From NCBI RefSeq assembly GCF_019679435.2, contig NZ_CP139781.1:2790001-2854000 (forward strand): a stretch of 64,000 nucleotides of DNA, in the 5' to 3' direction. Numbering within the stretch: the first letter of the stretch is position 1; each line of letters starts with the position of its first letter. The notes beneath the pieces were generated by a model that was given only the letters and a program-made list of their open reading frames with translations, was not told where the DNA came from and did not search any database. Origin of the DNA: Actomonas aquatica (lineage in GTDB: Bacteria; Verrucomicrobiota; Verrucomicrobiia; Opitutales; Opitutaceae). Shown one piece after another: positions 8,704-17,632 of this stretch. Both the position numbers and the translations under genes were made by a program.

Positions 8704-11544
8704 ATGTTCTCGCTCCGCCGACTCCTCCCCTTGGCCGGCCTGCTGGCCTTTGCCCTCTCCGCCTCCCTTTCCCTCCAAGCCGCCGACTCGCCCCGCGAGC
8801 GCACCCGGCTCGACGCCGATTGGCGCTTCGCCTTCGGCCACCCGTCCGACACCACCCAGGATTTCGGCCACGCCACGGGCTACTTCTCCTACCTCGCCAA
8901 GACCGGCTTCGGCGACGGTCCCGCCGCCGCCCAATTCGACGACCGCGCCTGGCGCGTCCTCGACCTGCCTCACGACTGGGCGGTCGAAGCGCCGTTCTCT
9001 CCGCAGGCCAGCCACAGCCACGGTTACAAGGCCGCCGGCAAGGGCTTCCCCGAGCGCTCCGTCGGCTGGTATCGCAAGACCTTCACCGTCCCCGAATCCG
9101 ACCTCGGTCGCCGCATTTCCGTCGAGTTCGACGGTGCCTTCCGCGCCGCCCGCGTCTGGGTCAACGGCTTCTACCTCGGCGAGCACCCGAGCGGCTACAC
9201 CGGCGTGCAATACAACCTCACCGACTACCTCAACTACGGCGGCGAAAACACCATCAGCGTGCGCGTCGACGCCTCCATGGAAGAGGGTTGGTTTTACGAG
9301 GGCGCCGGCATCTACCGCCACGTCTACCTGCTCAAAACCGACCCGGTTCACGTGAAGCCTTGGGGCACCGCCGTCACCACCGACGTCTCCAACGACAACA
9401 CCGCCGCCACCGTCCACATCGCCACCGAGCTCGTGCACTCCGGCCGCGAGCCGACCACCGTCACCGTCGAGCAAACCCTGCTCGGCCCCGACGGCCAGAC
9501 CGTCGCGTCCACCACCCTCGCCCCCGTCACCCTCGCCCCCGGCGACGAGCCCACGCTCAAGGCCGACGTCGACGTCGTGTCCCCCGCCCTCTGGTCCAAC
9601 GTCACCCCGCAGCTCCACACCGCCGTCACCACCGTCAAAGCCGCCGACGGCTCCGTGCTCGATCGCTACGAGACGACCTTCGGCATTCGCTCCATCCGTT
9701 GGGATCCCGACCAAGGTTTCTTCATCAACGGCCAGCACCTGAAGCTCAAGGGCATCAACCTCCACCAGGACCACGCCGGCATCGGCGCCGCCCTGCCCGA
9801 CGCCATGCATGAGTTCCGCCTCCGCAAGCTCATGGCCTTCGGCGTCAACGCCATTCGCGTCGCCCACCGCCTGCCCCCGCCCGAGCTCCTCGACGCCTGC
9901 GACCGTCTTGGCCTCATGGTCATCGACGAGAACCGCCTCCAGGGCATCAACCGCGCCCAACTCGACGAGTTGCGCGACATGATCCGCCGCGACCGCAACC
10001 ATCCCAGCGTGGTCATCTGGTCGGTCGGCAACGAGGAGTGGGCCATCGAGGGCAACATCCTCGGCGCCCGCATCACGCAGACCATGCAGGACTTCGCCCA
10101 GCGCCTCGATCCGTCCCGCCGCAACACCGTCGCCATCTCCGGCGGTTGGGGCGGTTCCTCCACCACCGCCGATGTCGTGGGTTACAACTACATCAACCAG
10201 TCCAACCCCGACCAGCAACACGCCGACTTCCCCCATCAGCCCGGCGTCGGCACAGAGGAAACCTCCACCCAAAGCACCCGCGGCATTTTCTACACCGACG
10301 CCGCCAAAGCTCACCTCGCCCCCCTCTCCCGCGGTGACTCCGGCGGCAACAACGAGGTGGGATGGAAGTTCTACGCCGCCCGCCCCTTCCTCGCCGGCCT
10401 CTTCTACTGGACCGGCCTCGACTACCGCGGTGAACCCACGCCCTTCGCCTACCCGGCCGCCCTCTCCCAATACGGTCTGCTCGATATCTGCGGCTTCCCC
10501 AAGGACAGCACCTACTACTTCAAATCCTGGTGGACCGATGAGCCCACCCTCCACATCGCCCAACACTGGAACTGGCCGGAACGCCTCGGCGAGGAAACCC
10601 AGGTCACCGTCTACTCCAACCACGAGGCCGTGGAACTCTTCCTCAACGGCACCTCGCTCGGCCGCCAGGACATGCCGGTGAACAGCAAGCTGCACTGGAT
10701 GGTCCCCTACACCCCCGGCAAACTCGAAGCCCGCGGCTACCGCGGCGGTGAGCTCGTCCAGACCACGATCGTCGAGACCACCGGCCCCGCCGCTCACCTC
10801 ACGGTCTCCGCCGAGGAGCCCACCGTCGGCGCCGACGGCCCCCGCCTCGTCATCTACACCCTCTCCGCCACCGACGCCGCCGACCGCACCGTCCCGCGCG
10901 CCGACAACCTCGTTTCGCTCGAGGTCTCCGGCGGCACCATCATCGGCGTCGGCAACGGCAACCCCGGCTCCCACGAACCCGACCGCTTCATTCCCACCAG
11001 CGAGTTTAAACTCATCAACGGCTGGGTGGGTCGCATCGCTCCCGCCGACATCACCACCCCGGCCGATCCCACCACCCTCAAGCCCATGCTCGAGCTCGGC
11101 GCCTACCGCGCCACCCTGCCGACTGCCGACGAGATCTACGACCTCACTGGCACCTTCGAGCTCAGCGAGATTCCGGCCGACGCCACCTTCGACCTCTACC
11201 TGCCGAGCGTCGGCGACGCGGTCACGATCTGGCTCAACGGCCACGTCCTCGCCACCGACCTCGACACCACCACGACCGGCCCGAGCTTCACCCTCGACCG
11301 CGAGCTGCTGCAGGTCGGCGCCAACCGTATCCAAATGTTCGTGACACCCACCGCCGGCCCCAACCGCATCCCCGAGCGTCACGACCTCGGCCTCGTCCGC
11401 ATGTTGACCGCCGCCCCGCCCGCCCAGCGCGCGCTCTTCAACGGCCTCGCCCAGGTCATCGTCGAAGCCGACTCCGCCGACACCCCGGTCACCCTCCAAG
11501 CCACCAGCGAAGGCCTCACCTCCGCCTCGGCCACTTCGCGGTAA
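8704..11544 (+). CDS. GH2 beta-galactosidase, secreted
   Basis: A 946-residue GH2 enzyme with a signal peptide (about 1-26, ending LQA). The order is: sugar-binding jelly roll (about 35-220), immunoglobulin-like domain (about 225-330), TIM barrel (about 335-640), then C-terminal beta domains. The acid/base glutamate is in SVGNEEW (E444 or E445); the nucleophile is probably in GTEETSTQSTRG (E518 or E519). The late region (about 760-930) holds another beta-sandwich pair. GH2 enzymes of this type remove beta-galactose, consistent with trimming galactan side chains of rhamnogalacturonan I. The next gene starts within 40 bp, so they are likely cotranscribed. Confidence 0.93.
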   Translation: MFSLRRLLPLAGLLAFALSASLSLQAADSPRERTRLDADWRFAFGHPSDTTQDFGHATGYFSYLAKTGFGDGPAAAQFDDRAWRVLDLPHDWAVEAPFSPQASHSHGYKAAGKGFPERSVGWYRKTFTVPESDLGRRISVEFDGAFRAARVWVNGFYLGEHPSGYTGVQYNLTDYLNYGGENTISVRVDASMEEGWFYEGAGIYRHVYLLKTDPVHVKPWGTAVTTDVSNDNTAATVHIATELVHSGREPTTVTVEQTLLGPDGQTVASTTLAPVTLAPGDEPTLKADVDVVSPALWSNVTPQLHTAVTTVKAADGSVLDRYETTFGIRSIRWDPDQGFFINGQHLKLKGINLHQDHAGIGAALPDAMHEFRLRKLMAFGVNAIRVAHRLPPPELLDACDRLGLMVIDENRLQGINRAQLDELRDMIRRDRNHPSVVIWSVGNEEWAIEGNILGARITQTMQDFAQRLDPSRRNTVAISGGWGGSSTTADVVGYNYINQSNPDQQHADFPHQPGVGTEETSTQSTRGIFYTDAAKAHLAPLSRGDSGGNNEVGWKFYAARPFLAGLFYWTGLDYRGEPTPFAYPAALSQYGLLDICGFPKDSTYYFKSWWTDEPTLHIAQHWNWPERLGEETQVTVYSNHEAVELFLNGTSLGRQDMPVNSKLHWMVPYTPGKLEARGYRGGELVQTTIVETTGPAAHLTVSAEEPTVGADGPRLVIYTLSATDAADRTVPRADNLVSLEVSGGTIIGVGNGNPGSHEPDRFIPTSEFKLINGWVGRIAPADITTPADPTTLKPMLELGAYRATLPTADEIYDLTGTFELSEIPADATFDLYLPSVGDAVTIWLNGHVLATDLDTTTTGPSFTLDRELLQVGANRIQMFVTPTAGPNRIPERHDLGLVRMLTAAPPAQRALFNGLAQVIVEADSADTPVTLQATSEGLTSASATSR

Positions 11545-11578
11545 CCTTCGTCCCGGGATGAGGTCACACCACTCCGGC

Positions 11579-12946
11579 ATGCCCCACCCCACGCACCTCC
11601 TCCCCATCCTTCTCGCCTCGGCGGTCGCTCTCACCGCCGAGGTTTCTCCTCACCCCACCCAACCCGGCCGCCTCGTCGACACCCGCGGCGATCTCGCCGT
11701 CGAATACTCCCCCGGCCAGGAGGCGTGGGTGGAGATGGGATTCGTTCGTCTCCAAGCGCTCATCGACGCACGCGCCAACGCGCCCGCCCTGCCGACGCCG
11801 GCCCCCGACCCAACACTCCTCGGCTCGGTCGCCAACGTCCACGCACAGCGCGACTCCTTGTTGGCCGCCACCGCCTCCTCCATCGGCCTGGCCGCGCCGT
11901 CCGATCTGCAGGCGCGCACCTTCGACACCTTCCTCGGTTACTACGACCTGCTGACCGAACTCACCCTCGCCTCCGCCACCCGCCTGCCCGCCATGCTCGA
12001 GCCCCGCCGCGTTGGCATCTGGCAATTCGACGATCTCAAACAACGCCTCATCGATGGGGCCAAAATCCCCGGCATGTATTACGATCCGGCCACCGATCGC
12101 GGCGGCTATGATTTCGCCGGCAACCTTAATGACCCGGAACTCAACGCTCGCATCGCGACCATCAAAGCGGCCATTCGGCAACAGGAGGTAAAGCACGCCT
12201 TCCACCAGGACGCCGACGGCGTCTCCGCCGCTTTCTCCCTCACGCCCCCCGCCGACCTCGATACCGCGCCCACACCTTCCGAGGCAGACACCGCCGCGAA
12301 GCCCGCGCCCGAACCCCTTATCGTCCCGGTCGTCTACCGCGGCGCCTTCGATCTGCCACCGGATCCCGCCGCCTTCAAATCTCTCGGATTCCTGTCCCCC
12401 GATGCCGTCGCCACCGTCCTGGAACGAGCTTCCGCCTACCGCGATCCGCGCACTGTCTTTGTGATTCTCCACGAGACCATCGAACTCGGTCTCTTCGAAA
12501 ACATCATCCGCAGCCCCGACCGCCGCTGGCTGTGTGATGGCACTGCCAACGTCATCGCCTGGCGCATCATGCGCGATGCCTTCGGCGTCGACTTCGCCAA
12601 TCAAGGTTACGACCTCGACGCCCAACTCCGGCGCTACGCTCCCCTGCAACAGCAGATCGATTTGGTGAAGTGGTCCGCCACCGAAAACCAAACCACCGGC
12701 GATCAGGACACCGCGCTCAACAAGGCCCACTACGCCTTCGCCACCCGCGCCATCTTCCTCCTCACCGCGGCCCACGGTGAAGACGCCCTCGCCACGCTCT
12801 GGGGCGACGTTGCCGCCGTCGGACTCGAAAAGGCCTCCGCCAAATCCTTCGCCACCGCCCTGCGCAAACGCTACCGCGCCAATCTCAAAAAACTCATTCG
12901 CGCCGCCGAGACCGACCCCATCCCGCCCGCGCCTCCATCCGCCTGA
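11579..12946 (+). CDS. exported protein of unknown function with a degenerate gluzincin-like motif
   Basis: I do not recognise this 455-residue protein. It has a signal peptide (about 1-19). Residues 298-302 read HETIE and are followed by WLCDGTAN at 317-324. The spacing recalls HExxH plus (E/D)G of gluzincin metallopeptidases, but the second histidine is a glutamate, so activity is doubtful. The middle (about 225-255) is alanine- and proline-rich and may be a linker. The gene sits between the GH2 and acetylesterase genes with gaps of 34 and 6 bp, so it is part of the carbohydrate operon. An in-frame ATG at 11558 would add seven residues; the ATG at 11579 gives a better signal peptide. Confidence 0.8.
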   Translation: MPHPTHLLPILLASAVALTAEVSPHPTQPGRLVDTRGDLAVEYSPGQEAWVEMGFVRLQALIDARANAPALPTPAPDPTLLGSVANVHAQRDSLLAATASSIGLAAPSDLQARTFDTFLGYYDLLTELTLASATRLPAMLEPRRVGIWQFDDLKQRLIDGAKIPGMYYDPATDRGGYDFAGNLNDPELNARIATIKAAIRQQEVKHAFHQDADGVSAAFSLTPPADLDTAPTPSEADTAAKPAPEPLIVPVVYRGAFDLPPDPAAFKSLGFLSPDAVATVLERASAYRDPRTVFVILHETIELGLFENIIRSPDRRWLCDGTANVIAWRIMRDAFGVDFANQGYDLDAQLRRYAPLQQQIDLVKWSATENQTTGDQDTALNKAHYAFATRAIFLLTAAHGEDALATLWGDVAAVGLEKASAKSFATALRKRYRANLKKLIRAAETDPIPPAPPSA

Positions 12947-12952
12947 TTTCCC

Positions 12953-14902
12953 ATGCTCCGTCGACTCCTGACCCTCACGCTGCTCAGCGGCTTCGCCTTC
13001 TCGCTGGCGCACGCCGAACTCAAACTCGCCGCCCCCTTCGGCGACCACATGGTCCTGCAACGCGGCCACCCCATCCCTGTCTGGGGTTGGGCCGATCCCG
13101 GCGCCGAGGTCACCGTCGATTTCGCCGCCCAATCCGTGAGCACCACCGTCGACCCCACCGGCGCCTGGCACCTCACCCTCCCCCCGCTCGGCACCAGCGC
13201 CACGCCTCGCGACTTCCAAGTCACCGCCAATCAAAAATCAAAAATCGAAAATCAAAAATTCACCGACGTCCTCGTCGGCGAAGTCTGGCTCGTTGGCGGT
13301 CAGTCCAACATGGAACGCCAGCTCGGTCCCCGTCCCGGCCAGAAACCCATCATCGGTTGGGAAGCCGAAGTCGCTGCCGCCGATCGCCCGCTCTTCCGCC
13401 AGCTCTACGTGACCCAAACCCGCGCGCTCACCGCGCAAGCCAGCGTCGAAGCGTCGTGGTCCGTCTGCACGCCCGACACCGCCGATGATTTCACCGCCGT
13501 CGGATATTTCTTCGGCCGCGATCTGCGCGCCGCCCTCGGCGCCAATGTTCCCGTCGGCATCATCCACAGCTCCTGGGGCGGCACGCCCGCCGAGGCCTGG
13601 ACCAGTGAAGCCGGTCTCGCCGCCTTCCCCGAATTCACCGACGCCATCAGCACCTTGAAGTCCACCGGCGAAGACGAAGCCGAAGCCTTGCAACGTTACC
13701 TCGACAGCCTCGACGCCTGGTTCGCCCAATACGATCCAGGCACGACCGCCGGCGCCGATTGGACCGCCCCCACCCTCGACGCCTCCGACTGGGACACCAT
13801 GACCCTGCCGGTCGCCTGGGAAAACGCCGGCCACGATGGTTACGACGGCCTCGGTTGGTTCACCCGCCGCTTCGAGCTCCCCGCTGCCTGGCAAGGCCAG
13901 GATCTCACCCTGCGCCTCGGCCGTATCGACGACATCGATACGACGTGGTTCAACGGCCAGCTCCTCGGCACCACTACCGGCTGGCAGACCGAGCGCGTTT
14001 ACACCGTGCCCGCCAGCGCCCTGCACGCCGGCACCAACGTCATCACCGTGCGCGTGCTCGACACCGGCGGCGGCGGCGGCATCTGGGACGCCGATTCCCC
14101 GCTCGATCTCGCCCCCGCCGATGCCACCCCGCTCAACCTCGCCGGCGACTGGCACTACCGCCTCGCCGCCAATCTCAAGGAGACGCCCTACCCGCCGCAG
14201 GACCTGCGCAACAGCTCCGGTGCCCCCACCGGCCTCTACAACGGCATGATCGCGCCGCTCGTCCCTTACGCCCTGCGCGGCTTTGCCTTCTACCAAGGTG
14301 AATCCAACGCCGATCGCCCGACCCAATACCGCACCCTGCTCCCGGCCCTCATCGCCGATTGGCGCGCCCAGTGGCAGGACGACACCCTGCCCTTCCTCTT
14401 CGTCCAAATCGCTCCGCACGAAAGCCAGCCGCCGGAGATCCGCGAAGCCCAACTCCTCGCGTGGCAGGAAACTGAATACACCAGCATGGTCGTCACCCTC
14501 GATGTCGGCGACGCCACCGACATTCACCCCGCGCAAAAGGAACCCGTCGGCCAACGCCTCGCCCTCGCCGCCCGCGCCCTCGCTTACGATGAGGACCTCA
14601 CCTACTCCGGCCCGGTCTTCGAGTCGGTGAGCTTCGACGGCGACACCGCCATCCTCCACTTCACCCACGTGGCCGACGGCCTCGTCGCCCCCGGTGGCAC
14701 CCTGCGCGGCTTCACCCTCGCGGGCGCTGACGGCGAACACCACGCCGCCACCGCCACCATCAAAGGCGACACCGTGCGCGTGAGCTCCCTCGACGTCCCC
14801 GCGCCCACCACCGTCCACTACGCCTGGGCCCACGTGGCCAACGGCAACCTCTTCAACACCGCCGGCCTCCCCGCCTCCCCCTTCCGCACCGACCACCCGT
14901 AA
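12953..14902 (+). CDS. sialate O-acetylesterase-type (SASA/DUF303) carbohydrate esterase
   Basis: A 649-residue exported esterase (signal peptide about 1-22). The SGNH nucleophile motif GGQSNM is at 115-120 with S118 as nucleophile. The second conserved block YQGESN lies at 447-452, and D523/H525 in DATDIHP supply the acid and base. A GH2-like beta-sandwich (about 255-400) is inserted between the catalytic blocks, as is common in this family. Such enzymes remove acetyl groups from sugars; in this cluster the substrate is more likely acetylated pectin than sialic acid. Residues about 93-103 are encoded by an AT-rich repeat just before the catalytic motif, described separately. Confidence 0.92.
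   Translation: MLRRLLTLTLLSGFAFSLAHAELKLAAPFGDHMVLQRGHPIPVWGWADPGAEVTVDFAAQSVSTTVDPTGAWHLTLPPLGTSATPRDFQVTANQKSKIENQKFTDVLVGEVWLVGGQSNMERQLGPRPGQKPIIGWEAEVAAADRPLFRQLYVTQTRALTAQASVEASWSVCTPDTADDFTAVGYFFGRDLRAALGANVPVGIIHSSWGGTPAEAWTSEAGLAAFPEFTDAISTLKSTGEDEAEALQRYLDSLDAWFAQYDPGTTAGADWTAPTLDASDWDTMTLPVAWENAGHDGYDGLGWFTRRFELPAAWQGQDLTLRLGRIDDIDTTWFNGQLLGTTTGWQTERVYTVPASALHAGTNVITVRVLDTGGGGGIWDADSPLDLAPADATPLNLAGDWHYRLAANLKETPYPPQDLRNSSGAPTGLYNGMIAPLVPYALRGFAFYQGESNADRPTQYRTLLPALIADWRAQWQDDTLPFLFVQIAPHESQPPEIREAQLLAWQETEYTSMVVTLDVGDATDIHPAQKEPVGQRLALAARALAYDEDLTYSGPVFESVSFDGDTAILHFTHVADGLVAPGGTLRGFTLAGADGEHHAATATIKGDTVRVSSLDVPAPTTVHYAWAHVANGNLFNTAGLPASPFRTDHP
13229..13260 (+). repeat. AT-rich short repeat inside the acetylesterase coding region
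   Basis: Four tandem copies of a unit near TCAAAAA or TCGAAAA, strikingly AT-rich inside a GC-rich gene. It is translated in frame as NQKSKIENQKF, in the linker just before the catalytic GQSNM block. The base composition differs sharply from both flanks, which suggests insertion of a dispersed repeat that kept the frame. Confidence 0.8.
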
Positions 14903-14915
14903 AACCGCGGGTCTT

Positions 14916-15066
14916 CACACCAAGGCAGCAAAGAAAGCAAAGGTCCTCCCCCCTTAGCTACCTTTGCTACCTTGGTGTTTAAAAAACTCAGCCGGAAGGC
15001 TCCATGTCCCCACCACGCCTGCCTCCCGGCCACCACCTTCCTTCCCTTCGTTTCCATCTGTAAAAA
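14916..15066 (+). repeat. dispersed inverted-repeat element, copy 1 (CACCAAGG family)
   Basis: The copy starts CACACCAAGGCAGCAAAG and holds the inverted arm CTTTGCTACCTTGGTGT at 14962-14978. A run TTTAAAAAAC follows, then a CT-rich tail that ends TCTGTAAAAAA. The same layout recurs at 16122, 19341 and, reversed, at 63086. It occupies most of the gap between the acetylesterase and the ketopantoate-reductase-like gene. Confidence 0.85.
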
Positions 15067-15175
15067 AGTCCGTGCCTCTCGGCCAGGCCCGGTCCAGCCG
15101 CAGCTGCGTAACGTTTGCGCATCCTCCGCTAAATGAGGATTGGGCCGGCCTCCGTCCGCCCGTAGCACTGCCACC

Positions 15176-16063
15176 ATGTCCACTCGCATCGCCATCATCG
15201 GTCCCGGCGCCATCGGCGGCACCCTCGCCGCCCTTCTGCAAACCCGCGCCGACCTCTCCGTCTCGCTCATCGCCCGCACGCCGTTCGCTGCGCTCTCCGT
15301 CGAGCAGCCCGATGGCTCTGTCCTGAGCAGCAGCCCGCCCGTGCTCACCACGCCGAGCACGCCCGCCGAGGCCTTCGACTGGGTCTTCGTCGCCACCAAA
15401 GCCTACGACGCGTCCTCCGTCGCGCCGTGGCTCAACGCCCTGCTCTCCCCCATCACCAAGATCGCCATCCTGCAAAACGGCGTGGAGCACCGCCAACGCT
15501 TCGCCGAGCTCGTGCCCGCCGCCCAACTCCTGCCGGTCATGGTCGACCTGCCCGCCGAACGCACCGCCCCCGGCGTGCTCCGCCAACGCGGCCCCGCCCT
15601 CCTCCGCGTCCCGGCCGACCCCCTCGGTGAGGCCTTCGTCGCGCTCTTTGCCGACACCGCCGTCGACGTCAAAACCTCCGACGACTTCCTCTCTGTGCTC
15701 TGGCGCAAGCTCACCATTAACGCTCCCGGTGCGGTCAACGCCCTGCTCGATCAGCCCAATCACATCGTCCAGCAACCGGCCATCGCCGAGCTCATGCGGG
15801 GCATCATGCTCGAAGTCATCACCGTCGCCAACGCCGAGGGCGCACAGCTCGACCCGACCCTCGCCGACAAAATCCTCGCGTCCATGCGTCGCGCCGCGCC
15901 CGACGGCATCAACTCCCTCCACGCCGACCGCCGCGCCGGCCGCACCATGGAGGTCGACGCCCGCAACGGCGCCGTCGTCCGCGCCGGCCAACGCCACGGC
16001 ATTCCCACGCCGCTCAACACCATGGCCGTCACCCTCCTCACCGCCCTCCAACCCAAAACCTGA
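15176..16063 (+). CDS. 2-dehydropantoate 2-reductase-like (ketopantoate reductase family)
   Basis: A 295-residue cytoplasmic enzyme with the NADP-binding motif GPGAIGG at 9-15, the conserved lysine of the family in WRKLTINAPGAVN (K178) and the substrate-binding glutamate in TMEVDARNG (E259). The family reduces ketopantoate to pantoate for coenzyme A synthesis, but many paralogues work on other 2-keto acids. Its place inside a pectin cluster makes a sugar-acid role possible. The ATG at 15176 begins directly at the Rossmann fold, so the open frame upstream is ignored. The gene is flanked on both sides by copies of the same dispersed repeat. Confidence 0.88.
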   Translation: MSTRIAIIGPGAIGGTLAALLQTRADLSVSLIARTPFAALSVEQPDGSVLSSSPPVLTTPSTPAEAFDWVFVATKAYDASSVAPWLNALLSPITKIAILQNGVEHRQRFAELVPAAQLLPVMVDLPAERTAPGVLRQRGPALLRVPADPLGEAFVALFADTAVDVKTSDDFLSVLWRKLTINAPGAVNALLDQPNHIVQQPAIAELMRGIMLEVITVANAEGAQLDPTLADKILASMRRAAPDGINSLHADRRAGRTMEVDARNGAVVRAGQRHGIPTPLNTMAVTLLTALQPKT

Positions 16064-16121
16064 CGCCGGAGAAATTTACAGGCGGCAACGGAGGAAAGCA
16101 GAGCCACTCCGACGCAACGTC

Positions 16122-16280
16122 TCACACCAAGGCAGCAAAGAAAGCAAAGGCCCTCCTCTTTGCTCCCTTTGCTACCTTGGTGTTTAAAAAGCTCTGTGAT
16201 CTCTGTGCTCCCTCTGTGTCCCCTCCCCGCCTGCCTCTCCGCCCACCTTCCTTCGCTCCCTTCCTTTCCTTCTGTAAAAA
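16122..16280 (+). repeat. dispersed inverted-repeat element, copy 2 (CACCAAGG family)
   Basis: It starts TCACACCAAGGCAGCAAAG, has the inverted arm CTTTGCTACCTTGGTGT at 16167-16183, then TTTAAAAAGCTC, a CTCTGTG-rich stretch and a CT-rich tail ending TTCTGTAAAAA. The tail ends 8 bp before the GTG start of the transporter gene. The segment just upstream (from about 16095) also resembles the sequence beside copy 4. Confidence 0.88.
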
Positions 16281-16288
16281 CCAACTCC

Positions 16289-17506
16289 GTGCCTCCCGTT
16301 CCCACCACCGTTCCAGCACCTTCAGCCGCCACCCGAGGCGATTCCTACCTCGGCTTGCTCGGCACCACTGTGCTGCTCGGCCTCGGTTACTCGTTTGTTT
16401 ATCCGTTCCTCTCACTCTGGGGCACGCAACACATCGGTCTCAGCCCGGTGCAGTTCAGCGTCTTCATGACCGTGGTCATGGGCGCCGCCATGATCTGGAA
16501 CCTCACCGTCGGTCACCTTTCCGACCTTCGCGGCACCCGACGCGGCTGGCTGCTTCTCGGTGCGGCCTCCGGCATGCTGGGTTACCTCGGTTACGCCTTC
16601 ATCGAACACCCGCTCGCCCTCACCGCCATCGGCTCACTCGTCATCGGCGCGGCCGCCATCAGTTTCCCCCAACTCTTCGCCTACGTGCGCGAGTGGAGCC
16701 TCGCCCGCGTCGCCGCCGGCACCAGCAGCCGCCCGGCGCACATCACCATGAGCCAGGTTCGGGTCTGCTTCTCGCTCGCCTGGACCGTCGGCCCCGCCAC
16801 CGCCGCCGCCGTGGTGGCGCGCTTTGACTATCGTGGACTCTTCCTCGCCGCCGCCGCGCTCTACGCCCTCTTCCTCCTCGGCATCGCCCGCTACGTCGCC
16901 GTCGCCCCTCACTCCTCCACCGACGCCGCCTCCACCCCGCGCGCCTCCCTCCGCGAAGCCCTCCTCCAGCGCGACCTCCTCCTCGGCTTCGTCGCCCTCG
17001 CCTTCAACTTCGCCGCCCACGCCCTCAACCTCCTCAATCTGCCGCTGCTCATCAACGGCGAGCTCGGCGGCAGCACCCGTGACCTCGGTATCGCCCTCGC
17101 CATCGGTCCCATCGTCGAGTTGCCCCTCATGCTCTGGTTTGGCCGCTGCGCCTCCCGCCGCGGTCGTCACTGGCTCATGATCCTCGGCCTGCTCGGCACC
17201 GTGCTCTACTTCGCCGGACTCTCCCTCGCCACCACCCCGTGGCACGTCTTCCTCGTCCAACCTTTCAGCGGCCTGTCCTTCGCCATCCTCACCAACGTCG
17301 CCATTGTCTACTTCCAGGACCTGCGCCCCGGTCAGGCCGGCCTCACCACCAGCGTGTTCTCCAACTCCGCCAACGCCGGCAACCTCCTCGGTTACCTCAG
17401 CTTCGGTTTCGCCGTCGATGCTTTCGGCCACCAAGGCGTGCCCCTCATCACCACCGGCCTCGGCCTCATCGGCCTCATCGTCTTCCTCTTCATGCGCCGA
17501 GAGTAG
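16289..17506 (+). CDS. MFS sugar transporter (SET-like)
   Basis: A 405-residue integral membrane protein with about 12 hydrophobic segments, beginning with one at about residues 18-40. The loop GHLSDLRGTRRG after the second helix matches the major facilitator motif G-x3-D-R-x-G-R-R. It resembles MFS permeases and sugar efflux transporters; in this cluster it most likely moves rhamnose-, galacturonate- or galactose-containing products across the inner membrane. The start is taken as GTG at 16289, just after the repeat tail. The frame is open through the repeat, but translating it would give a nonsense leader. Confidence 0.85.
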   Translation: MPPVPTTVPAPSAATRGDSYLGLLGTTVLLGLGYSFVYPFLSLWGTQHIGLSPVQFSVFMTVVMGAAMIWNLTVGHLSDLRGTRRGWLLLGAASGMLGYLGYAFIEHPLALTAIGSLVIGAAAISFPQLFAYVREWSLARVAAGTSSRPAHITMSQVRVCFSLAWTVGPATAAAVVARFDYRGLFLAAAALYALFLLGIARYVAVAPHSSTDAASTPRASLREALLQRDLLLGFVALAFNFAAHALNLLNLPLLINGELGGSTRDLGIALAIGPIVELPLMLWFGRCASRRGRHWLMILGLLGTVLYFAGLSLATTPWHVFLVQPFSGLSFAILTNVAIVYFQDLRPGQAGLTTSVFSNSANAGNLLGYLSFGFAVDAFGHQGVPLITTGLGLIGLIVFLFMRRE

Positions 17507-17605
17507 CCCCGACTATTCAAACTGTCCTTCTCCACGCCCCTCCCGCGCGCTCACTTCCTCAGTTCAACTACAGATTCCCCTCGGTGCGTAGGCGGTAGCC
17601 GAAGC

Positions 17606-17632
17606 CATCTGTGTCCATCTGTGGTTAAAAAA
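17606..17632 (+). repeat. short CATCTGTG repeat ending in oligo-A at the GH28 start codon
   Basis: Two tandem units, CATCTGTGTC and CATCTGTGGT, are followed by TAAAAAA that runs straight into the ATG of the GH28 gene. The wording resembles the CTCTGTG stretches inside the CACCAAGG elements and the ATCCGTG element at 20824. Confidence 0.75.

Noticed and set aside
8569-11634. A 1021-codon open frame on the - strand opposite the GH2 gene
   Set aside because: It is glycine/valine-rich low-complexity translation caused by high GC at third codon positions of the real gene; the + strand frame has intact GH2 motifs.
12953-14902. Sialic acid metabolism
   Set aside because: The esterase family name suggests it, but no sialidase, lyase or sialate transporter is nearby, and the context is pectin.
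16160-16288. Extended N-terminus of the MFS protein starting inside the repeat
   Set aside because: The added residues are a translation of the dispersed repeat; nearly the same peptide appears upstream of the CE12 gene, where a clear signal peptide starts later.
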